From Hydnum rufescens UP504 (lineage: Eukaryota > Basidiomycota > Agaricomycetes > Cantharellales > Hydnaceae): DNA of 64,000 nucleotides. Made by a program: the position numbers and the translations under genes. Shown here in pieces: positions 55,426-64,000 of this stretch; position 1 is the first letter of the stretch, and the number at the start of each line of letters is the position of its first letter. Location: contig MU129048.1 of assembly GCA_014904985.1 (NCBI GenBank), positions 40,659-104,658 on the forward strand, in the 5' to 3' direction. The notes beneath the pieces are model-generated. The model did no database searches and had not been told where the DNA came from. It saw only the letters and a list, made by a program, of their open reading frames with translations.

Positions 55426-58150
55426 CGGTGCTCACCAACCAGGGCTTGCCACTGGGTTCTGGCTGTTGGGCTGTCATTTGGGGGGGGGTCTCTGTCTGGT
55501 GTAACTCGGCGGGTGGGGCGGGTTTGGGGCCCCCACTGCATGGAGTTTGTGCATTGGGTTTGGGACAGCTCTTGGCCTGAAAGAACTAGTTAAAATTCAA
55601 AGTTTGCACAAAAAGAGCAAAGCGACCTGCTTGCTCTATTTTTTGGGCGTGACTAAGCTTTATTCAAAATTTACATATCTTATATTCGGCCACACACAAC
55701 CTGCTGCCAGCGGTTGTCTGTGGCCCGGGCTTATTGGGGATAATCACCAGTATTTATTATTATATTCCCCCCTCTAGTGTTTCATTTATAGTTATTTATT
55801 TATTATCATTATCACTCACCCCAGGTGGGGGCTGTTTTCATTTGGCAGTCTCGTGTTTTGTTTTTGTTTTTATCAACTTATGTATTTATTTATTTAAAAA
55901 TTCAATTAAAAAAACATACCACACACCTGCTAGGGCAGGTGTGTGGTACCGTCTGTTGCTTCCTCAAGACTTTGGATGGGGGGTCGTCTGGTGTTCAGAT
56001 GCGGGTTCAGGGGGCATGTTGCTGGGGTGTCGGGTGGCAAAATATTAAGTTAGAAATTCAAAGCAGTGCAAAAAGAGCAGCTATTGCTGCTCTTTTTGCG
56101 CCACTTGCAAATAAAAATCAAAATCAAAAACAGACCTTTTGTACCACACCCCTGCTGAGGGGGGTATGTGGTACTGGGCATTGCTGCCTTGGGGCTTGGA
56201 TGGGGGCTCGCCCAGCTTGTCGGTGGCCATTTGGGCGTGTTTGGCTTGGCGGCTCACCATTGTGCGGGTCATTTGGGGGTCACGGCTGTCTGTTGTCGTC
56301 GTTTCGGGAGCTTCAAATTCAATCCTAGAATTGAATGATAACGAATGTTAGTAAAAAAATTTTGAAGTGACGCCAAAGGGGCAGCTTGTGCTGCTCCTTT
56401 GGTGTCACTGTAGATGTAGAAAGTTTTAAAAAAAATACCTTGTAGTACCACACACCCACATTGGCAGGTGTGTGGTACTCATTGTTGCCCGGGGTTGCAT
56501 ACCTTCGACTGCCGGTTTTCTGTACAGTTCTCAGGTGGGTTGGGGGGGTTTCGGGTACGTACTTGTTTGGGGGGAAGGAAGATCTAGAATACAAGAATTT
56601 AGATCAGGAAAAGTTAACACGACGCAAAAAGAGCTGCCTTCGCAGCTCTTTTTGCGCCGTTGGGGTGCGTTACATTACATACCTTGTATAGACCACACAC
56701 CCGCTACTGCGGGTGTGTGGTTCGTCTCTGTGTTTGGCGCGTCGTCGTTCATGGGGATGTTGTCATTCTGGTGGGGCTTCGCGGGTCTTCATTTGCGGTG
56801 ATACCTAGAATGAAAAATTATTAGTTAAAAAATTAAAAGCGACGCAAAAAGAGCAGCAAAAGCTGCTCTTTTTGTGCTGTTGGATACAGGAAAATCACCT
56901 GCCTTAAATAGCACCAGACACCCACCATGGCGGGTGTCTGGTTTGCATTGACTTTTCGTTTGGTGGGGTTTGGTGGTGCATTCGTCGGGTTTTCTTTTGG
57001 TGTGGCTTCAGTTGGACTCATGCGGGATGTTGGATCAAATTATGACCTAGATATTAAAATATGTGTTAGTTAAAAATTCGAAGCAGCGCAAAAGAGCAGC
57101 TTTCGCTGCTCTTTTTGCGCCACAGTATCTATTGAGGGGGGGGAACTCCCCTGAACTAGTACCACACCCCCGCCGAAGCGGGTGTGTGGTACTCCCTTTG
57201 CACCCTGGTCACGTACTTGGTTCTGTATGGGGGGCTGGTTGTCACTTGGGCGGGTGTTTTGTTTCGCAGGTCTCAGTCCAGATCCTAGAGTGAGAATGTT
57301 GATTAGTAAAAAAATTCAAAGTGACGCAAAGGGAGCAGCTTGCACTGCTCCTTTTGCATCGTTGTACATATAGAAATCAAATAAAAAAAATAAAAACCTT
57401 GTAGGACCACACCCACCGAAGTGGGTGTGGTCCTTGGTTTGTACTGCAGTCGTGCAGTTCGTACTCAGTACGGGGCTTGGTTGTCATGTTGGGGGTTTGA
57501 ACTCTCACGGGTTTCATTTGGCAGGTCCGTTGCCATTCTCGTGTGTTGCTTGGTGGGGTCATGGGTTCAGACAACCTAAAATAATGTATAATATGTTAGT
57601 AAAAAGGAAAAAGAAAAGCCACGCAAAAGGAGCAGCGTACGCTGCTCCTTTTGCATGGTTATATGCTCACCTTAAAATTACCACACACCCACTGAAGTGG
57701 TGTGTGGTTCGTCTCTTCGCGTGGCACGTTGTCATTCAGGGGTCCCTTCTGTGGGTGTGTTATCGTTGTGGGGGGGCTTGCTTCGTGGGTCTGTGGTCTT
57801 CATTTGTGACAATACTGTACCTAGAATAAAATATAATTAGTTACAAAATTAAAAGCGATGCAAAAAGAGCAGCTTTCACTGCTCTTTTTGCGTGGCTGCA
57901 TCTATTAGGGGGGGGAGACTCACCTTAAATAGTACCACACCCGCCGCAGCAGGTGTGGTTCCTGGGCTCACTCATTGGGCGGCCTGTCGTTTGTTGTTTT
58001 GGTTTTGATCTGGAGGAATACAGGCTACGTTAGTATAAAAATTCATGGCAGCGCAAAAAGAGTAGCTTGCACTACTCTTTTGCACTATTGTATTTACAGA
58101 GACAAAACTTACCTTATGACCACACACCCACATCAGCGGGTGTGTGGTCG
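55426..58150 (-). repeat. Hairpin-intron array, minus-strand units, block 2
   Basis: Around ten units. A hairpins: 55690-55730 (variant), 55917-55950, 56141-56175, 56446-56479, 56691-56722, 56911-56942, 57159-57192, 57405-57433, 57679-57709, 57932-57960, 58119-58149. B hairpins: 55601-55651 (weak), 56067-56103, 56367-56409, 56621-56660, 56841-56880, 57084-57122, 57322-57361, 57620-57658, 57857-57894, 58049-58088. Predicted minus-strand introns with both ends: 56325-56438, 56584-56682 (GTATGT), 56805-56898 (GTGATT), 57285-57397, 57576-57670 (GTGAGC), 57821-57923 (GTGAGT), 58010-58112 (GTAAGT). Their 3' ends read TTCTAG, CTCTAG, ATTTTAG or CTCCAG, often with ACTAAC or ACTAAT before. Exons of 110-180 bp are A/C-rich with caaatgaa and gaatgacaac motifs and show no conserved frame. 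Confidence 0.88.
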
Positions 58151-58182
58151 TGTGGTCGTGGTCATGCGGTCACGGTCGTGCA

Positions 58183-58283
58183 CTGTTGCTGCAGCTGTTG
58201 CAGCTGCTGCAGCTGCTGTTGCTGCTGTTGCTGCTGTTGCTGCTGTTGCTGCTGTTGTTGCTGTTGTTGCTGTTGCTGTTGTG
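58183..58283. repeat. Trinucleotide repeat (CTG/TTG)
   Basis: About 100 bp of gctgct-gttgctgctgtt. On the minus strand it is CAG/CAA, which fits the A/C-rich composition of minus-strand exons, so it probably belongs to the first exon of the left arm. Poly-amino-acid frames here are by-products. Confidence 0.9.
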
Positions 58284-58607
58284 GCATGGTTGTACAGTTG
58301 CTTGCTGGGTGTGGCTGTGTAGAGTTCGAAATTTAGGGAATTGAAGGCATGAAAAATTGAAAAATGCGAAAGTTGTCCAAGATAATTAATTGCCCATGTA
58401 GAGTGTATATATAACACTACTATATTCAAATTTGGGCCAATTCTGATGTGTAGAAGTGGCCCAATCCACTCTGTAATTAGCCATCTCATGCCTTATTGAG
58501 CTCTGACTCATTACCATCCTCTTCTTTGGTTTTCCTGGACATATTTTTATTATATAGTATTTATCTATAATATACATGCTTGGTATTATTGTGTACTGTG
58601 CTTGCAG
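58284..58607. promoter_or_regulatory. Candidate divergent promoter region at array centre
   Basis: The units to the left are on the minus strand and those to the right on the plus strand, so any transcripts would diverge from here. The stretch is AT-rich and has a TATA-like tatatataa at 58406-58414 and further tatatag and tataatata near 58550-58575. A 3' splice-like TTGCAG ends at 58607, just before the first plus-strand exon. Promoter function is inferred only from position and composition. Confidence 0.35.
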
Positions 58608-59714
58608 ATGCCAGCGCTTGGGCGCTTCTTGAGTATCGGCAATTGCCGGCGTTGAATCTGCATCTTGCTTCCTATCTCTGCAACACAACAAGCAACCACC
58701 GAAAAGCAACCTGCATCGACCATCGCACCCGCCACTGCGGGTGTGTGGTCACAAGGTGAGTGTTTTTTCTAGTAGATACAATGGCGCAAAAAGAGCAGTG
58801 AAAGCTGCTCTTTTTGCACTGCTTTGGAACATCTTACTAACGTCTCTTTATTTATTTTAGATTGAGGCCTCGTCCAATGCACGATGAGAGCCCAAACAGC
58901 CACTGCGACATGTACAGGAATGCGACACAGCAACACAACATCCAGCACTGCGACACAGAAATGTGACGCATGACAGCGCGACACGGCAATGCGCCAAATG
59001 AAGACATGCCAAACGAAGATGCGATACACAGTAATGCGACACACAGCAACACAACCTATGGCAACATGCCAAACAAGCACGCAGCTGCACCAAATGAGGC
59101 CCCCAGGAACCACACACCTGCCACAGTGGGTGTGGTACTATATAATGTGAGTCCCCCCCCCAGTAGCTACAGGCACCCAAAAAGAGCAGTGAAAGCTGCT
59201 CTTTTTGCATGGTCTTTGACTCTTAACTAACATATAATCTTATATTCTAGGTCACCACTTCCCATGCAAATGAATACCCATGCAAGAACCCCATAACCCC
59301 GCCTGTCGACACCTGAATGAGGGGACCCATACAAACTGCCGCACATGTGAGCTGGAGTATGGCTCCAGTACCCCACACCTGCTGCAGCAGGTGTGGGGTA
59401 CTACAAAGTAATATTTCTTTTCATTTTTTATTCTTGTGGCACAAAAAGAGCAGCATAAGCTGCTCTTTTTGTGCTGCTTTGGAATTTTTTTTTTACTGAT
59501 GTGCATTATTCTAGATTAGGGCCCATCCAACGCAGGACGATAACCCATGAAACGACAAAAGCCCCAACAGCGATGTGCCACACAGCAACGCGACACGGCA
59601 ACGCAATACACGGCAACACCAATACACCAATGTGACACAGCAATGGGCCAATGATGCAACCGCACCAAAGCCCAAGGCAGCGCACCAAATGAGGGCACGG
59701 AATCACACACCCGC
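58608..59714 (+). repeat. Hairpin-intron array, plus-strand units, block 3
   Basis: Exon 58608-58755 ends in an A hairpin (58725-58749). Intron 58756-58860 has 5' GTGAGT, B at 58784-58822, branch ACTAAC at 58836-58841 and 3' ATTTTAG. Exon 58861-59146 has A at 59107-59137. Intron 59147-59250 has GTGAGT, B at 59174-59211, ACTAAC at 59226-59231 and TTCTAG. Exon 59251-59407 has the perfect 34-bp A palindrome at 59368-59401. Intron 59408-59514 has GTAATA, B at 59438-59476, CTGAT and TTCTAG. Exon 59515-59714 ends inside an A hairpin, where a solo LTR enters. Exons 58861 and 59515 repeat gcgacac / cagcaa motifs and are poor in T. Confidence 0.88.
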
Positions 59715-61093
59715 TGTTGGAGGGATAAATCCCTACACCATAGATTCCTCATCTGAGGCCCATTTTCCCTATGAACAAATCAATTATATGTCACCACGCT
59801 CATTTAATTTTATTGCCATTCATTTATTCAAGAAATCAATTGGATTCCTACCCTTTCCAACCCATAATATCGCCTCATTCCTTTACCATGTCCACCAGTC
59901 AATTTATTGACTATCCATCGGACTTCAACAGTCCTCATCAAAAAGGGCAGTTTATGCCCTACTTCAAGTCCATTTTCTTTGGACAAGGCAATTCACTTGC
60001 CATCTTTCTTCAAGACTGGATGACTTGCCTGCTCTTCCAAACCATCCTATTGCCTTAAGGGCAATGAATTGTGATTATGTAATGATGCGGACTGGGCCTA
60101 GTTCCGATTCTGGACTCACAGATCCATCACATGATCCAGATAGGGGCTGCACTACTCTGAAGGAGTATTTTTCGAATTTCTCCGTCATTTTTGATCGGAT
60201 CGACTCGAAACGACCGCGCCCAGAAAGATACGAATCGTACCTATCGAATGGTACCAAACACGAAACAAACGGATCAAAAATGCCGTCCCTGTAACAATAT
60301 CTTGCCATGATTTATACTCTGAAGGAGTATTTCTTGATTTTCGAAGCCAATTCTTATCGGATTCATTCGCGAGTACCACGCCCTGAAAGCTGTTAAAAAT
60401 GCGCATCGAACGGTATCAAGGGCAAAACGAGCGGACGCGAATTCCATTTTTCACAAGACAACTCCCTCCCCATGACTCCCCCTTGCTCCACCATTCAAAA
60501 TAGCGAATTACTTCCGGCCCTCTTATGTCCGATGGAGAAGACCCTCAGGGCGACTATTCCACTTTTCCTTAAGGAACTTGTCCAGGTTTGAAGGAGGAAT
60601 AGCATGTAATGTGTCAATCTCCCCTTTTATCTTGAAATTGGAATATCTCCATCAGTTTTGAAGATTTTAACTTCATTTCTTTTTCTCTGTGTGTCCCTTA
60701 TGTCCGACTTTTTCACTTTATATTGAGTCGAAGTCTGGATTGTATATTAGGTGCAGCTAGCACACAAATTCATTAGTTCTCCCCCTCCCTCCAGTTTGAA
60801 GCTCCTTGAACAGCTGCTGGTTCCTGGGTGATTTCTCACTACAAAAGCGAATTCTAACTACACTTTGACTAAGGTCTCAAGAAGGGATTCTTAGGGTGTG
60901 GTAATTTGACTGAAACACACATTCTCACTTAATTGCTTGGGCTTTGCTGGCTCATTGCAATTCCCCCTGTTCAAAAGACCTTCCTCCACTCAAACCTAAA
61001 CAGCCAGATTAGATCTGTGATCCCCTCTTTCATCCCTGGCTCAACCTTGCGGACAGTGGTTGGATTGGTTCATAACCATCCTTCTTACACTGC
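59711..61093 (-). repeat. Solo LTR, copy 3, inserted in an A hairpin
   Basis: 59715-61089 (1375 bp) is the reverse complement of the LTR family, from TGTTGGAGGG to CTTCTTACA. The A hairpin is split: its left arm (cacacacccgc) ends at 59714 and the right arm (gtgggtgtgtgg) resumes at 61099. The flanking 4 bp are CCGC and CTGC; the one difference is a CpG to TpG change. Frames inside are not genes. Confidence 0.85.
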
Positions 61094-61700
61094 CCTGGTG
61101 GGTGTGTGGTTCTATATCAGGTAAGTCCCCGCCCCCTCAGTAGCTACAGCCACGCAAAAAGAGCAGCAAAAGCTGCTCTTTTGCATGGCCCTTATTTCCT
61201 AACTAATTTAAAAATAATATTTTGTAGGTTTCAACTGCCCTCACAAACAAATACTGACAAAGAACCCCCCATAACCCTGCCTATCGACCCCCGAACAACA
61301 GGGGACCCATACAAACTGCTGTGCGTACAAGCTGGCATATGGATGAGCCGGCGTGCACGGTCCCAGTACCCTACACCTGTGGGTGTGGGGTACAAGGTAT
61401 GTGTTATGTTTTTTTTTTATTTCTTAGTCTTGTGGCGCAAAAAGAGCAGCATAAGCTGCTCTTTTTGCATTGCATTAATGTTGTACTAACATTGAATCCC
61501 TTATTTCTATAGACCCTTGACCAGAACCTGCATGAACCCCCCTGAACCCGCCAAATGACACCTTGGGAACGAAAACTGCAAATGAGCCCTGCGAACAAAA
61601 ACCCACTCCCTCGAGGGAGCGCCCAAATGGAACCAGCCCCGACTGGGGCATATGAACCCCACCCGCTGTGGTGGGTGTGGTGGGTATATGCAGGTGCGTG
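61090..61700 (+). repeat. Hairpin-intron array, plus-strand units, block 4
   Basis: After the LTR the exon ends at 61120. Intron 61121-61227 has GTAAGT, B at 61150-61188, CTAAC at 61199-61203 and TTGTAG. Exon 61228-61396 resembles exon 59251-59407 (both have ggggacccatacaaactgc) and ends in a shortened A hairpin (about 61369-61392). Intron 61397-61512 has GTATGT, B at 61437-61473, ACTAAC at 61485-61490 and TCTATAG. A last exon (from 61513) ends in an A-like hairpin (61656-61680) and a potential 5' site ATGCAG|GTGCGT at 61693 with no intron after it. Confidence 0.85.
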
Positions 61701-61762
61701 ACCCGCAGGAACCACACCCCCCCCCCCCCTGTGGTGGCAGACCCTGGGGGGGATAATATGTA

Positions 61763-61804
61763 TATAATAATAGTAGTAATAATAATAATAATAATAATAA
61801 ATAA
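61763..61804. repeat. AAT microsatellite
   Basis: An ataataataata run of about 40 bp after a G/C tract, at the right end of the array. Confidence 0.9.
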
Positions 61805-61879
61805 TCTAGCACAGCCATGGATTGGCTGACAGATGGCCCAAAAACTGAATTGAAATCGCCTGATTTTGGCTGTAAGGTT

Positions 61880-61957
61880 TGGGGGACCTCTTAGGTACCA
61901 TTTTCTGCCCCAAAAGTGGTACCTAAATTAGGTCCCCCCCATGACTGACCAGCCTGC
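61880..61957 (-). repeat. Hairpin C terminal repeat (Z), right end of array
   Basis: The hairpin ttaggtaccattttctgccc...gtggtacctaa (61890-61935) lies in inverse orientation to those at 48659 and 55207, and atgactgaccagcc at the outer edge is the inverse of ggtcagtcat at the left ends. The MFS coding sequence begins immediately outside, so this is the boundary of the element. Confidence 0.75.
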
Positions 61958-63489
61958 CCCAGTCCTATCTGCATGCATCCCATTCAGCATCGTAACAGTG
62001 CAGCATAAGAGGTAAGGTGGTGCCATGAGCAGCAAGGTGATGTTTCGTGAATATCCCAGTGTGTTGACGACAGCTTTAGGGTTACGAAAATCGATATGAG
62101 TGTGAATACAAACAACTGAGCGAACTTACATGGGAAAAAATTGGTGATGGCAGCAGCCACAACTTGATAGAATCTGCATGATGACATCAGGCCCTTGCCC
62201 ATCATACACAAATCCTCACAGCTCACATGTAAAGAACAAGATCCCACACAGAAACCACGTCTTTGGGTCACAGACAGCAAGTCTGAAACCATCCAAACAG
62301 GATGTACTCAGGGTGAAGGGAGCATCACCGAAGTCCTCCCGTAGCCGCCAGATGGCTAGATCTCGCTCTTTGGGTGTGAGGTGTGTATCGGAGGAAGGAA
62401 GTCCAGGAAGGACAAGCGCACCCAAACCAGCAATGATAACAGTGGCCGAGCCTTCAACTGCATGAATCGATCAGATTAAACCAGGCCATGCTTATCATAC
62501 GTGCAAAGAAGTGTACTCAGGAAGAGCCATCTCCATCCCACAATTCCCAGATGTCCGTTGAGGTTCAAAATGTGATGAGACCACCAAATGCATTACCCAG
62601 TTGACTGCCGGCATAAAAGATGCTGGGATATCACTCAGATAAAATAGTATTATATATAGGAGAGAATACACATGCAGTATGAAGGGCCAATTCTCATTTT
62701 GTATACCAAGCAGAAATATAATACTGCGAGGCATGGTTTCCGTTTTGAGACAGCTATCAATTATCAAAAGTGATGAAGAGAGCTCATGGGGCTTACTACT
62801 GCACCTGGAAAAAATGCACTCTCGAAAAACCCCAGGAGAAAATGACAGACCAGCAAGCCATGGAAATTTTGCACAGTGCCTGTGCATGCAGAGATAGTCC
62901 CCCAAGCAGCCATGCATCTGCATAGATACCATCCTGGTCGCTTAATTTGGCCCAATATAAGATTTGATGGAACCTGCATTATAACTGGGAGGAGAAGCTG
63001 TAGAACCCAAATATGATATTGATTATCATACTCACTATAGCCTACAGACAAAATAGAAATGCTAATGGGTCTGATGAGCCCTGTAAAGAGAAATTTTTGC
63101 GTCCAAGTGGGCCCACCATGTTTGATATTGTGTTCCAATGAGAGAGAGGTCTCTCTCGATGTTGGCTAGTTGAGCTGAGGCAATGTTTTGCTGTAAGATT
63201 CTGGGTTCATACAATGGAAACACACAGGTAAGTGGAAAAGGAAGTTACTGATGCGATCCAAGAAGTTCAAGATGAAGAATAAGATGAGCAATGGCATGAG
63301 TCACAAGTCAAGGCTGGCAACAAGACTCCGTTCCAATAACGAGCGGTCTTCCTCAGTGAGGGAAGAGATTGGAGGGAAAGTTGAGTGGAGAAGGGTGACA
63401 TGCTCCACTTCAATATCAGTTGGGGAACCCTCTACTGAGGGGAACCGCTCAATGCGGCTCATGAGAGTGCAGTGGCACATGATCCACAC
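61958..63489 (-). pseudogene. MFS permease (allantoate/nicotinate-type), truncated pseudogene
   Basis: On the minus strand, exons read MSRIERFPSVEGSP, SLVASLDL, a TGA, LMPLLILFFILNFLDRI (membrane segment 1 with the LDR motif), NIASAQLANIERDLSHWN, ISILSVGY, MQVPSNLILGQIKRPGWYL, HFLLGFFESAFFPGA, WYTK-TGA-ELAL, GWRWLFL, EGSATVIIAGLGALVLPGLP, LTPKERDLAIWRLREDFGD and FRLAVCDPKTWFLCGILFF. These follow the fungal allantoate/nicotinic acid permease family. Introns fit GT-AG, for example 63191-63248 and 62985-63035. Stops at 63301-63303 and 62694-62696 replace Arg codons (CGA to TGA); a frameshift lies near 62565. The gene is cut at about 61957 by the Z repeat, so the C-terminal half is missing. It would have been an anion permease in the plasma membrane. 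Confidence 0.85.
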
Positions 63490-64000
63490 TCCTCAATCTG
63501 TCTATCTGCATTCTCGTCCCTGCTCTCATGAGCAATTATGTCCCCTATTGCTCTCACTTCTCGAGAATGAGCAGTCATTATTACATTGAAGGCCTTCAGA
63601 CTTATACTTGACAGGGCTCAGCTGTTAACAAAATGAACTTACATTCGGATATACTAACAGTACTTAGACACAAGGTGTATATACAGGCCAGGTGAGCCTT
63701 CCCATACTACTGAAGAGACCACAGATGGGCTAACCTCAGCCTTTAACAAAAGGAAATGAGGAGCGAAAGGATGTGGGAGATTAGTGCAAGGGACCAGTGC
63801 AGCCCATCGCCTAAAGGGGCAAGCAAAAAGAAAAAAACAAAAGTACGTATCTCTGAGAGACAAAGGTCCGAGGATGTCTCGCATCCCGGTGGTCTCCCAT
63901 ATTGGGGATAACCAATGCGATTGAATTGCCAATGGGTCAGATGCACTCATCACTGACCTTCAACCCACCTCGATCATCTGCAAGTTCTGCACAATCAGAT
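63490..64000. other. Unassigned right edge
   Basis: This lies upstream of the MFS start. Minus-strand frames up to 99 codons have no recognisable motif. It may hold the promoter of the MFS gene. Confidence 0.35.

Noticed and set aside
58067..58336. Poly-Cys / poly-Leu / poly-Ala frames at the CTG repeat
   Set aside because: They are all frames of one trinucleotide microsatellite, with no conserved sequence around it.
48986..61473. A or B hairpins as intrinsic transcription terminators
   Set aside because: The host is a fungus, B lies within predicted introns, and the hairpins lack a consistent following T-tract.
48986..61680. Regularly spaced palindromes as a CRISPR array
   Set aside because: Spacing varies from 70 to 300 bp, repeats differ from copy to copy with two alternating families, no cas genes are near, and the DNA is eukaryotic.
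61763..61804. AAT run as a telomere or centromere repeat
   Set aside because: It is a short trinucleotide microsatellite; no TTAGGG-type telomere repeat is present.

Overview
The window looks like nuclear DNA of a filamentous basidiomycete (probably an agaricomycete) from a transposon-dominated, largely silenced part of the genome. The evidence is short GT-AG introns with CTAAC-type branch points, a KDZ transposase with its cysteine cluster, a DIRS-type reverse transcriptase/tyrosine recombinase, an agaricomycete-type DDE transposase, fungal Ty1/copia and Ty3/gypsy elements, and one relic of an MFS permease of the allantoate/nicotinate type. No intact host gene, tRNA, rRNA or CRISPR array was seen. 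Two 25-N assembly gaps (13800-13824 and 55401-55425) interrupt the sequence.

Layout. 1-1301: Gag-like polyprotein relic (minus). 1744-2067: orphan fragment of the hairpin-intron repeat described below. 2068-2780: foldback element FB1. 2781-6914: DIRS-like element split by a solo LTR. 7286-16108: two copies of an unrecognised membrane-protein-like family (F1), the first split by a copia element (7587-12452). 16149-19565: a second foldback, LTR-like repeats, a Ser-rich gag-like relic and a 235-bp tandem array. 19819-20781: hypothetical relic. 21465-24800: KDZ transposase relic. 24810-26720: a divergent F1 relative plus a 57-60 bp minisatellite. 27388-28112: second FB1 copy with an 8-bp target duplication. 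28690-30360: 63-bp minisatellite. 31300-33550: more KDZ-like pieces. 34440-35850: one arm of a foldback. 37304-38330 and 39154-41701: two DDE transposase relics. About 42160-48657: a younger, CpG-containing gypsy element split by another copy of the same solo LTR. 48640-61957: the hairpin-intron array. 61958-63489: MFS pseudogene.

The most unusual structure is at 48640-61957. About 30 copies of a palindrome 'A' (accacacaccc...gggtgtgtggt) alternate with about 20 copies of a palindrome 'B' (gcaaaaagagcagc...gctgctctttttgc). B always lies inside what reads as a 95-123 bp GT-AG intron with a CTAAC-like branch point. A always sits at the end of an A/C-rich, non-coding exon just upstream of the 5' splice site. 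Units on the left are on the minus strand and units on the right on the plus strand; they diverge from a centre at about 58.3-58.6 kb. Inverted copies of a third hairpin (C) lie at the ends. Both arms of A and B often change together, so pairing is kept. I know of no described element with this architecture.

A second theme is CpG decay. The first 42 kb is almost free of CpG, and stop codons and lost catalytic residues in copia, DIRS, KDZ and MFS relics repeatedly fit single CpG to TpG/CpA changes. One solo-LTR family occurs three times (DIRS, gypsy, and inside an A hairpin) with 4-bp target duplications, which allows relative dating.
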